Assembly (NCBI GenBank): GCA_026214975.1
Contig: CM047808.1
Span: 54,462,583 to 54,526,582 of the forward strand
Direction: 5' to 3'
DNA length: 64,000 nucleotides
DNA from: Gentiana macrophylla
Taxonomy: Eukaryota; Streptophyta; Magnoliopsida; Gentianales; Gentianaceae
Below the pieces are notes generated by a model. The model made no database searches, was not told the origin of the DNA, and worked only from the letters and a program-made list of their open reading frames with translations. Made by a program: the position numbers and the translations under genes. This document shows positions 22,880 to 33,666 of this stretch, piece by piece; the first letter of the stretch is position 1, and each line of letters opens with the position of its first letter.

Positions 22880-24110
22880 GGAACATACTGGAGTTGAATA
22901 ATCTTGGCATCAATCTTCTCCTTTAGGAAGTGTTCACAATGTCCACATGTTTGGTTTTATCATGATGGATGGATCCTCTGCCATGCATAAGGCTGAATTA
23001 TTGTCACAAAGAGTGTGATAGTTTCTTTGAAGAGGTTCTTTGAAGTTCGGTGAGTACCCTTTTTAGCCACGAGCTTCACAAATGCCAAGTACAAGTGCCC
23101 TGAGTTCGACTTTCAAGATCGCTTCTGACACATGAGTGGTTTCTTCTTGCTTCTCCAAGTAACTAGGTTTCCCCATACACATATGAGCAATAGCTCGTGG
23201 TAGATCTTCATCAATGTGACATCCAAACCCAATCGAAGATCGGTGTAGACCTTGATTGATCTATCGTGAGACTTGGTGAAATGTAAGCCCTGGCCAGAGT
23301 GGACTTGGTACCTCAAGATCCCGCTCACGACATCCCAATGTTGCTCAAGAGGGCAATGCATGAATCAAGCTAACGGTGACGCCATATGCAATATCGTGGT
23401 CTTGTATGGGACGAGATAAATGAGTTTCCTACAAGTCTTTGATATTGATCCTTTCTCGACAAAGAATGTCACCATGCAAAGAGGTATTACTTGGGGTCTA
23501 CTGGGGATACAACGAGTTTGCATCCCAAAGATGCCGCTTTCCTTCATCAGTCCAAAGACATACTTCCTCTGTGAAACAGATATACCCTGGCTGTTCCTAG
23601 CTATTTCCATACCAAGAAAGTACTTGAGGTAGCCCAAATCTTTAACTTGAAATACTTTTGCCAGCAGGGCTTCAAGTGTTGGATCTCAGCCAGGTCATCA
23701 CCAAGTAAGGATGATATCATCCACATAGACAATAAGAATGGACCTTTTCTGGTTTGTTGTTTTGATAAACATTGTGTGATCTGAGTTGCATTGATGGTAT
23801 CCAGCAGCTTTAACCACAGTGGTGAGTTTGCCAAACCAGGCTCTGGGGACTGCTTTAGGCCATATAGAGATTTCCTCAATTTGCAAACTTTCCCTTGAGT
23901 GTGAGTGTTGGAAAACCAGAGGCACATTCATATAGACTTCCTCAAGAAGGTCACCATTTAGGAAAGCATTCTTGATATCCAATTGGTGTAGAGGCCGATC
24001 AAGTTGGACAAAGAATTGAGATCAAGACCACTGACAGTGTTTAGTTTTGCCACAGTGCAAAGGTTTCCTTGTAGTCAAGGCCATATGTTTGAGTGAATCC
24101 CTGCAACCAG
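22880..24110 (-). pseudogene. Element B RNase H and reverse transcriptase (broken)
   Basis: In element sense: FTQTYGLDYKE-type RT start (about 24100), DIKNAFLNGDLLEEVYMNVP (23982-23920), YVDDIIL (about 23720-23700, intact), a frameshift, then YLKYFLGMEIARNSQGISVS (about 23630-23570) and a weak RNase H with YTDLRLGLD (about 23240; the second Asp block is altered). The frame changes at about 23930, 23700, 23640 and 23360. This is the sister sequence of 17620-18960 in A. Confidence 0.85.
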
Positions 24111-24640
24111 CCTAGCTTTGTATTTGTCAATAGTACCATCAAGATTGTACTTGATAGTGAATGACCATTTGCAAATTGATTGTCTTCTTTCCATGTGGGA
24201 GAGTGGTGAGATCCCAAGTATGGTTGTCAAGGAGAGCGATCATTTCGGTTTTGATAAATTTGCCTTCCACTTATCATGTTGGAGAGCTTCTGTATATTCT
24301 TAGGAATAGAGTGAGAATCCAAGTCCTGTGTAAACATGGCAAAAGCAGTGATAACGATCATAGGATAGATAATTATGAATAGAGTGATCGATGAGTGCAA
24401 GATCTCTTTCCCTTCCTGATAGCAATAGGTCTGTCATCAACGTCGCAGTGGCGAGAGTTAGTGGGGTGTCTTGAGTTCGATCTGCTTGTGACTCAATGAG
24501 GTTGCCGAGTGTCGAGGTTTTACTGGTTCAAGCAGGCTCTGGGTCGATGAACTCGGTTCGTGGAGTTTCTTGAGGATCATTAGGATCTTTGAGAGTCGAT
24601 TAAGTCTTGAGGTTCAAGAGTTTGCTGAGGGAAAGGATTT
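24110..24640 (-). pseudogene. Element B integrase-RT linker, scrambled
   Basis: Counterpart of 17084-17620 in A. There is no long frame. CT/GA-rich text differs from A by many short indels, several beside CG dinucleotides. Nothing else is recognised. Confidence 0.5.
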
Positions 24641-26000
24641 AGGTCAAGTTCAATCGAGTTTCCATCGGTGATCGCCTCGGGGACTTGTTGTAGTAGGGAG
24701 TCCTTTCAAAGAATTTTACATCCATAGAATTGTAAAATCTCTTTTCAGAAGGAGAGTAACACTTGTAACCTTTCCTGTCCTTTGCATATCCTAGGAAAAT
24801 GCACTTGTGAGCTTTGGGATCAAGTTTGCTTCTGTGTTGGGCATGGATATAAACAAATACAGTACAACCAAAGATTTTTGGTGGTAATTGGGAAATAAGA
24901 TGAGGGCAGGAGTGTGTGGTCAGGAGGGTTTGGATAGGAGTTTTGAAGCCTAACACTCTGCTGGGAAGTCTGTTGATTAAGTATGTGGCAGTTAATATAG
25001 CTTCACCCCACATATACTTTGGGACATGGGTAGTGAACATGATTGATCGAGCCATCTCCAGTAGGTGCCTGTTCTTTCTCTCAAAGAACCCCATTTTGTT
25101 GAGGTGTTTCCACACAATCAGCGATATGGACAATCCCTTATTCATCAAGAAATTACCGAGGTTAGACTCATAGTATTCAAGAGCATTATCGCCTTTAAGA
25201 TCTTGATCTTAGTGTCAAATTGAGTCGAGATCATGTTGTAGAATTCTGAAAACTGGTCCAACTTCGATTTATCCTTCATTAAAAACAGCCATGTGTTCTG
25301 GTATGATCATCAATGAAAGTGACAAACCACCTCTTTCCTGTTATACTTTTTACCCTTGAAGGTCCCCATACATCACTATGAATTAAAGTGAAAGGTGTGG
25401 AAGGCAAATAAGGTAGTTTGGCATACATGATTTGGTAAGTTTGGCAAATTGACAAATATCACATTGAAGATCATTGACATTACATCCTTTAAATAATTCA
25501 GAATTACAGACTTCAAATAACCAAAACTTGGATGTCCTAGTCTATAATGCCATAACATGATATTATCTAAGGTTTGAGTGCAAATCGAGGAGGCGGTTCG
25601 ATCTTGATCTTACTCAAAGCAGGTCGACCACATACAATCCTAAGCGTGGTTTAGCCTCCCAATCACTTCTGTGAAGAAGGGTCCCGGAAAGTGCACCGAT
25701 TCTTATTAAAAACAACAAATCCAATTTAAATCTTTTGCAAGTCTAATGTGAGATATGAGATTGCGCCTAATTTTGGAACAAATAGGACATCCTTTAGACA
25801 TATCTTGTTAGTGAGTTTAACATTTCCAAAACCTTTTGCACGAGAGATAGATCCATCAATGAGCCTTAACATTGTGAATTTGTTGACATGGCATAAGGTG
25901 AGTTATGAGGTTTTATTACTACCATATGGGAGGAGGCCCTAATCAACAATCCATGTTTCATTACTAATAGAAGAGTAGAATTTACCTCGCACTAGCCTGA
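24640..26000 (-). pseudogene. Element B protease and integrase (broken)
   Basis: The protease start ETWIVD is near 25960, followed by the same GATTAGGGC lesion as in element A and then a SSHM relic. Integrase: zinc-finger part MLWHYRLGHPSFGYLKS (25558 down) and a CDICQ-like relic; the middle part with the catalytic Asp residues is split between frames (about 25390-25200). The C-terminal part ERKNRHLLEMARSIMFTTHV is open from 25148 to 24639. The GVAERKN block is altered to GFFERKN by indels. Confidence 0.8.
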
Positions 26001-26089
26001 GTAGCCGTGTCGGTAGAGGTACTACCTTCTTTTGTTGAGTGAGGAAAGCTTTGAATGCAAAAACCGAGCATTCAACTTGTTGTCATTCT

Positions 26090-26970
26090 CCTCTTCATGG
26101 ACATGCCCGCCTGACTTTCCTGGTAGGTTTGAGGATTTAGGCATGCCATGTAGCTTCCACAAGTGTCCTTGGTGTGATTTGTGCGTTTGCGGTGCTCACG
26201 AACAACTTTCCGCTTCTATCGGTAGAGGCTTCCTGGCGACACCTCATTAACCTCAAGCAGGCTTCCCGATGGTCACAGGTAGCACTCTCAAAGGTTGTCG
26301 GCGGGGAGTTCAAAGAAAGATCACTTTTCTTTTCTCACTGCTTTCCTCATGTTTGACTTCAAAGAAACATGGATTTGAGATTGGGGAGAGGTTTTGTTGC
26401 AAGGATTCTTCCCTAACATCATCAAGAGTAGGATTCACCCAGTGAAGAAACTTGAATACTCTCTTTTTCTCAATAATGTCCTTATAAAGGCGACATCCTT
26501 GACATCATTCCAGGGTGAGTTTCCAACATGTCTAGGTGTTGCCATGCCCTGACAGATTGGTTGAAGTATTGAGTTACGAGACATATCTCCTTGTCTCGCA
26601 ATTTTGAATCTGAGCTTCAAGTTCATACACTTCGATGTATTGTCTTTCTTGGAGTAAAGATCCTGGCATTATCCTGATCTCCTTTGCAAAGATCATACAT
26701 CATAAAGTTCTCACTAATCTCTTTTGTCATTGATCTTGTGAGAATGGTCATGACTTGATTATTAGTAGTATCCCATGCTTCAAAACCTGGGTCATCTTCA
26801 AGCAGGGCGGGTTTAGAGCCGACAGTATCCCATCTTACCTTGTCCGTAGAGATGTACATTTTCATAGACCTTGACCATAGCAAGTAGTTGTTGCCATCAA
26901 GTCTATGATTTGTGTAAGATGAAGAGTCGCTGACCCCAGCCTCGAGGTAGCCGGGACTCAACGAGGTGAG
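26090..26970 (-). pseudogene. Element B gag (broken)
   Basis: In element sense the N-terminal block NHRLDGNNYLLWSRSMKMYI (about 26925-26860), then GFEAWDTTNNQVMTILTRSM (about 26790-26730), is better preserved than in A. The frame breaks near 26690 and 26620-26435. A zinc-knuckle relic (NHTKDTCWKLHG, about 26190-26150) keeps the His and last Cys, but one Cys of the first pair reads Arg. Confidence 0.75.
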
Positions 26971-27044
26971 GAAGCTTCAGATAATGAAGACATTCTTGAT
27001 TCAAAGAGGTCTTGAGAATTTGCAAATGGATTCGAGGATTTTAA

Positions 27045-27057
27045 GGCTCCGATACCA
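27045..27057 (-). promoter_or_regulatory. Element B primer binding site (initiator-Met tRNA)
   Basis: TGGTATCGGAGCC in element sense, directly after the 5' LTR (27058-27394). Confidence 0.9.
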
Positions 27058-27394
27058 TGAAGAGAGTTTGAGAATGTGATACACACAAGAGTAAACTTCA
27101 ACTTATTTATTCATGTTGAAAGAATGAGTATAAATAGATACAAGAGAGGATCCTTACAAGAGAGGATCCTAGCTAGTAAAGTAAAAGTAACTAGAGCCGG
27201 CTACAATAAATGCTAGAGTCGGCTATGTCTATGCTATTACATAATAGGACAAAGGATAGTTACTTTATGACTATTAGGACATATTAATTGTTTATTCAAT
27301 GCAATTAATATGTCTCTTGATAAAAAGTAACACGTTACATTGTAACATGTTATGAGTGTAATAATAATGTAATATTAACCATAGTATTTCCACA
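27058..27394 (-). repeat. Element B 5' LTR
   Basis: 337 bp, one A longer than the 3' LTR and otherwise the same by eye. It is followed by the target duplication tctaa. Confidence 0.92.
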
Positions 27395-27399
27395 TCTAA

Positions 27400-28060
27400 G
27401 CATGCATCAATCAAAATAAGAATACGAATGGACTTTAGCATGGCCACAGGCGAGAAAGTCTCCTCATAGTCGACTCCCTCTTTCTGAGTGTAACCCTTTG
27501 CCACTAGCCTAGTTTTGAAGGTTTCAACCTTCCCATCCACACCCCTCTTTCTCTTGTCGATCCATTTACTGCCTATAGTCCGTACCCCCTAAGGGCAATC
27601 CATAAGTTTCCAGACTGAGTTAGAGTACATAGACTCCATTTCTTGGTTCATTGCATCAATCCATTTATCCTTGTCAGAATCATCCATATCCCTCCGAAAG
27701 GACAGTAGATCATCCTCCACTCCATCAGAGACGGAAATATTTGCCTCCTCTTGCATGCCATACCGAGTAGTTGGCCGAACCACCCTTTCGGTATGTCTGA
27801 GCGGTCTAGGATTCTCTGGATCAACTGTGGCATTATCAGTGTTATTTGTGATAGGAGGTGTCACCAGTGGTCTAACCATGTTAGAAAGTAACTCCTCGAG
27901 TAATATTTTACTTTGAGGTTTGAAATCGGTCATATACTGTTCCTCGAGAAATGTGGCATTAGTTGAAACTTTCAACTTGTTATCTTCCGGATCATAAAAA
28001 AACCTCCTCTTGTTCTTTTGGCATACCCTACAAACAGACATAATTTCATACGTGCTTGCA
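27400..28060 (-). pseudogene. Element C integrase tail and RT start
   Basis: Frame 28041-27589 carries the end of integrase (YDPEDNKLKVSTNATFLEE), a Pro/Asn-rich linker, and the RT lead-in SDKDKWIDAMNQEMESMYSN. A break near 27590 is followed by [19 protein letters not shown] (27540 down) and [18 protein letters not shown]. The sequence is cut at 27400, at the codon where RT should read on into YEIWQMDVK, which is found beyond element B at 22427. Confidence 0.85.
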
Positions 28061-28100
28061 ATTTTCTAGTCTTGTCTTCCAGCACATGTTCATGACATCC

Positions 28101-28765
28101 TCATATGCAGAAGTGACATATGTTGATGTCACGTCCATTCCACAACTCTAGAGGTGCCTTTTCGATAGACTTTGACGGAACCACATTGAATATGTGGACC
28201 GCTGTTTGTAGTGCATATCCCGAAAAAGAAATCCGCAGTGATGCGTAGCTCATCATTGACCTGACCATGTCAATCAAGGTTCTGTTTCTCCTCTCAGCAA
28301 CTCCATTTTGCTGAGGTGTTCTGGGTGCAGAACGCTGGGAACAGTTCCCATGTTCTAAGAGGTAATCAGTGAAGTCAGTATCCAAGTACTCGCCTCCTCG
28401 ATCAGAACGAAGGCACTTCAATGATTTACCTAGTTGCCATTAGGCCTCTGCCTGGAATTCCTTAAACTTACTAAAATCTTCGGACTTCCTGTGCAAAAGA
28501 TAGACATATCCATATCTCGAGTAATCATCGATGAAAGTAACAAAATACTCGAAACCACCTCTAGCCTGTACATTCATCGGAGCACGCAAGTCTGAATGCA
28601 CTAATTCCAAAGGTTCTTTGGCTCTATTTCCCTTTGATGAGAAGGGTCGTTTAGTCATTTTTCCCTCCAGGCAAGATTCACAGACTGGAAGTGTGTCAAC
28701 AGATAACTCACTTAAGGGACCACCCTTGGCCAGTCTTTTGATTCTTTCCAAGGAAATATGACCAA
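28101..28765 (-). pseudogene. Element C integrase
   Basis: In element sense: the zinc-finger half CESCLEGKMTKRPF (about 28690-28640), the first catalytic Asp in LVHSDLRAPMN (about 28610), the second in FIDDYSRYGYVYLL (about 28530-28495) and the Glu in SDRGGEYLDTD (about 28405-28375), then TPQQNGVAERRNRT (about 28320-28280). The DDE triad is complete, but a stop (TAA at about 28440) splits the frame. The first two zinc-ligand His residues fall near a frame break at 28760. Confidence 0.85.
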
Positions 28766-28805
28766 GTCTTAGATGCCAAAGGTATGTTTTATCATGGTGA
28801 GAAAC

Positions 28806-29937
28806 TTACTGTCTTTTAATAGATTTCTGATGCTCTAATTTAAACATTTCAGTGTTAAGCAGTGGAGTTTCTATCGGTTTAATAAAATACAATCCGTTTT
28901 CCATAATTGCAGAACAAATATCACGACCATTTCTGCAAATGACAATTTTATTATTATCAAAACAAAGAGAATACGATTGTTCTGGCAACATTGAAACTGA
29001 AATTAAATTTGTACGGAAATTTGGAACAAAATAAACATGGTTTAAAACCAAGAATTTATTGCCAAAACATAAACTAACTACTCCCATTGCTCTAGATGAA
29101 ACTACTGCATTGTTGCCAACTCTCATCTTCAGCATTCCTTCCTCTAGCTCCTGATATAAACTAAGGACATGTAAAGAAGAACAAACATGGTTAGTAGCTC
29201 CAGAAACTAGTATCCAAGTTGAAACATTTTTAGCTACTGTGTAGGATTCCAAGACTAGTAATTCATAATCACCTGTCTTATCCTTGCCCTTGTTCTCAAG
29301 GCCTTTCCCTTCCTTAGCGTCTTCGAGGTATGCTGGACAATGGCACCTCCAATGTCCAACCTTATGGCAGTGGAAACATTTCCCCTTGGGCTTGGAAGTT
29401 GCCTTTTTAGCCTTCTTCTTCATCGGCTTCGTACGATTCGCTGTTTTGTCTGTTTTGCCTTAGGCTTATTCTTGACTCTAGAGCTCGATGCCTTAGCTTC
29501 AGCCACATGGGCCTCGGCCTTTACTTCCCCTTCTCGGCTTCTCCCAGATGAGATAGCTTCCAACACTTGCAGTTCATTAATCAACTTAGTTAGATCAAAT
29601 TTGAGTTTGTTCATAATAGAATTACTCTTGAACTGAAGGAACTCAGGTGTAAGTGATTCTAAGATCATACTCACTTGAGTTGCATCGTCAAATATAGAGC
29701 CATGAGTCTCAGCATCATCAAAGTAGTTAATCATGTTCATCACATGACCCGTTACCGACTGACCTTTCCATATTTTGGCATTTATGGCTTTGCCTCATGC
29801 CTTGCTTGATCTGATGGGGCACCAAACAAGGAAATAAGAGAGTCCATGATTTCTCGCGCACTCTCCATGTTCTCATGCTTGGTCCTTATGATCTCCGACA
29901 TGGAGGCCAGCAATATGCTACGAGCCTTATTGTCTGC
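28806..29937 (-). pseudogene. Element C gag and protease (catalytic Asp lost)
   Basis: Gag begins abruptly at the LTR fusion with ADNKARSILLASMSEI (about 29937-29890). It continues through ATQVSMILESLTPEFLQFKS (about 29680-29625) to a basic linker. The CCHC zinc knuckle CFHCHKVGHWRCHC is at about 29375-29330. The protease starts at TWILVSGATNH (about 29218-29190), where the catalytic Asp of the DSGAT motif reads Val. The flap and C-terminal parts (NLISVSML, about 29000) are normal. The start of gag is deleted and there is a frame change near 29420-29430. Confidence 0.85.
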
Positions 29938-32794
29938 CTCTACCCATGGAGAGGGGAAAGTATTCGACCAAAGGGGAGAAGCCGCAGTCTTCCGGATCGT
30001 ATCTCCTAGCGACGGCTGGTGGACATCGATCCTCGCCTTAGAACCTCCTCGAATATGCTCAAGAAAAACCCTAGGTTTTTCTTCTCTTAATGACTAGAAC
30101 AAGAAACTAATTTACTCTTCTTTTTACTTGAAAGTGGCATAATTTTTGTGTGTAATTTATGCTAGGAAGAACTCTCTTTATATAGGAAAACTAGTGATAA
30201 TGTGTGCCGTGCGTGCACGGCATGCCCCTTCCAATGTTGCATTTAAGTTGCGCCTAAGTAAGAAGATGATATTTATTAAGGTAGGAGATAGTTACTTCAT
30301 CTCGCAAAATCCAAATCAAAGAAGAAACAATACGAAAAAAAGGCATGCATACATACCGAAACAACAGAACGGCAGTGATTGTGCCCAATATATGCTACAA
30401 AGCTTGCAAACATTATGTATTTCTTAATTTGTTTGTAGAGGCGAAATACATTAAGCAAAATTTGTTCAAAATTGTCATGCAATACATTACGCGAATATCA
30501 AGGTAATGAAATACGTTATGATATTGGAAGTGCTATGAAAATTCTTTTATTGAGGGGGAACATATTTTCATTGATACCATGGTTAGAAAAGCCTTGTTAT
30601 AGTGACAATCACTCTCGTTAAGTCAAAAGAAATTGAAACTATCTTTACAGGCGCAAAGAAACCAAAACTCAGCTATTTGTTATTTGACAATAGATTCCCA
30701 CTGAAAAGAGGGTTGGTTTTACTTGGCCATATTTTGGAACCCTGCATGCTCAAATGTGAGAAGTGAAGAAAAAATGAGCAAGACAATTGGAAATGTTTTA
30801 CAAGATAGAGCCAACCTACCTTATTTTCTTGTGCTTTGGATGAGATACTTGTTCAGGGCTTTGTTGAAATTCGTTGCAATTCAATCTGAAATTGAGCATT
30901 GCAAAACATATATCCAATCATCAATACATTATACACCAACTACACAATTTACAAGACACGAATAATAATGATTTAACTTGTTCTGATCTGGCTAAATCAA
31001 TGTAGCGCATTTGAAATGGATACTAAAAAAGGCAGATGCATACATCAGTTCCAACTTCCAAAGAGGACAAAAATTTGCGGAAGCAAAGTCCCAATATCAT
31101 GTTAGTCCCAGTTTGTCACATTGGACAAACAACATGAACAAAACATATCAAGTAAAACAAGATAAGGGATTGCATCAATGAACTAATACAACAATTAATC
31201 ATTTTGATAAGATACCTGAATCACAATTAGACATTAATGCGATTTTGCGGTGTCACACATACTATGAACACGCAAAGTAACCTTATTTTTTATTTAACAT
31301 CTTTGTTAAAATCATTTTGGTAAAAAAAAACGAGTAGAATAAGAGAGACGGTGTAGTCCAACTCTAGCTATTTCTTTTCTTCTTATTTTTACCTCTGCAA
31401 CAGTCACAAAGCATTACGATAGAAACATTACTATTTACCTAAAGTTCTCAACCATTGATTCCTTAAAATGATGCGGTCATTGCTTTCAGATTATGGAAAT
31501 ATCTGATATAAAAACCAGTTTAGTCTCGACAGTGCATAAATGTAGTATTAAAGAAGGTAACATGAATACTACTCGAGCATGCAACAACCAGAAGCATGTC
31601 AGGTTATTTTGAAATGACACATAAATAAGCAAAAATTAAGAAACTCACCTGAATTCAAAAAGAAGCATTGAGATAAGTAAACGAACTCCCCAGTCCATTT
31701 CGTGCAATGAGATGACTAAAGAAGAGTGAATGTTGAGTCCTTTTGAAATGTTCAGATATTCAGCGAGATAGCATATTTTGATAAGGATTCATAATTGACA
31801 CTAAATCTCGAAAATCAATCAACAATACATCAGAAAGTATAGCATGAATATGGTCTTAAAGCAACAAATTTTCAAAATACAAATTTCCTGAATGCAAAAA
31901 ATAAATAGCAACACATGACCAACATTTGTGTATTCTTCTATCATTGCCATATGTCCAACCCACTTTTATATACACAATTCCCGATTACCCCTTGCCATGA
32001 CAATTGTTATGCATTATGTAATCAGTGTGCTAGTTGTTGTAGAAGAGAAGGTTACTGTTGAATAAACTTGTTTACTTAGTGGAGTGAATAGATGAAAATA
32101 TTGCATGTCTAAACACTCCTCCAATAAACTTTCTCGTTAATGGAACCATGCTTCGTTTGCAGATGAAAAACCATCGTTTGAATATGATACGCTCTGTTAT
32201 TACAAATGGATAAGGAGCCAAGAGTCTATCGTCGATAGCTAAAACGCCCAATGCATTTCACCCAATATAAAAATGCAACAAGAAACGTGCAGATAACTTG
32301 ACTAGCTTTAACCCTTTGTCTCACATCAAGACAACTTGACCAAATGCGCAATAAGGTGAGCAAGCTATGACTTAATAATTGACTTTAAGAGAATAGGTGG
32401 CTTTTGTAAAACCAACAAAAACAAAATGAAAAAACACAATAAGAAGGCCGAAGGAAGTCTTGCCCAACGTTCAAAAGAAAAAACCTTTGGATAGAATGTC
32501 ATTGGATCAGGTAAGAACCTGATCACAAAAAATGCATCCAATAGAGTAAATTATGAATTTAATGACATAGTAACATTTCATATGAGCGTTCCAGCAAATA
32601 GGTGGACCGTATATGCTATTTCAAACAGAGTGACTAATCATGAAAACAACTTTAATCTAGAGAAATGAAATCAAAGAAAGATCGATGTATCAAAAATCAG
32701 AATCACAAAGCAAAAATTAAGATAAAGTAAACATATCCGACTTACGCGTTAAGAAGTAAGAGATGACGTATATACACAGAAGCCAAAACACCAT

Positions 32795-32850
32795 TCAAAC
32801 TTTCACTTCTTCAATCATATCTTCTGAAATATTCTCATCATCAGCTTCCC
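32795..32850 (-). pseudogene. Exon-like segment in the Helitron (possible captured last exon)
   Basis: After an AAATAG acceptor-like site, a 56-base frame reads EADDENISEDMIEEVKV followed by a TGA stop. The acidic, Glu/Asp-rich reading and the splice-like boundary resemble a last exon of a host gene. The gene is not identified and chance is possible. Confidence 0.35.
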
Positions 32851-33540
32851 CTATTTAAAATTAGAAAAGGAACCCTAACATTAAAAAATCAATTAATTCA
32901 CAGACGGTTCAAAGGTAAAGAATTTCATCCGACAAAAATCAGAAACTAATTTTTGAATCAAGCAAGATAATAACAGATGCATGTTTCAGCATGTTGAAAG
33001 CAAAAAGAATGCACATCAGACCTAGCTAATCCACACCAAAATAACAACACTCCTTAGCATCCTTTCCCATTTGCACGCTTCTTTCTAGTACATACCTTTT
33101 CTATAGAGAAAGATCATTCTTGTAACCTCAAAGACACAAAGCTCAAAATAAATCTGATCCAAAGCACATTAAAATGTACAAAAATTAAACGTAAGGAATA
33201 AACTCATTTATTAGGACATTAAGATGATTCATTTGTTTGTTGCTACTATCAGGGAAAATGGAAGATGAATCTCAAAGTCTTATAAGCTGAAGAGTAAAAA
33301 AGGTACAACTCAGTAGTGAGTAGTTGACAGCAAGCAAAAGAGGTGGCCATGCCCAGGTGGGGTTGGCCATATATCAGTTACAAGCTTTTCATTAATAACC
33401 AACACGATAAATTATTTATGTTTCACCAAAACTTGTTTCAAATGAAAAGTGATGAAAAATTCACCCACCAGCAACTCATTCAAACAGTCCAACGGAAAAA
33501 TTAAAGAACTAAAAGACTGCAAAAAGAAAATAGCTAATAC

Positions 33541-33666
33541 CTTACATGAAGACTTTACATCACCTGAGCAAACCATGAAGCCATTAACAAGATACCAAAA
33601 ATACCAAATAGGTAGCATTGTGTTTCCATGTCCAGAAGAATCATTTTTTTCTATAGCCACGTTAAA
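33541..33666 (-). pseudogene. Exon-like segment in the Helitron (captured internal exon?)
   Basis: 126 bases, exactly 42 open codons, between an acceptor (CTACAG) and a donor (AAG/GTATTA). It contains the stretches NDSSGHGNTMLPIWYFWYL and SGDVKSSCK. Helitrons often pick up host exons. I do not recognise the protein. Confidence 0.4.

Larger units (their letters stand above)
22433..27394 (-). mobile_element. Element B: complete, recently inserted copia retrotransposon
   Basis: 4,962 bp on the minus strand, inserted in element C's RT. TSD tctaa is perfect (22428-22432 and 27395-27399). LTRs (22433-22768 and 27058-27394) differ by a single A in an A-run as far as I can see, so insertion is recent. 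Nevertheless gag, protease, RT and RNase H carry frameshifts. Integrase and RT are very close to element A, while the LTR bodies are different apart from the TGTGG start and the TTCTCAAACTCTCTTCA end. It may be a copy that moved with proteins from another element. Confidence 0.92.
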
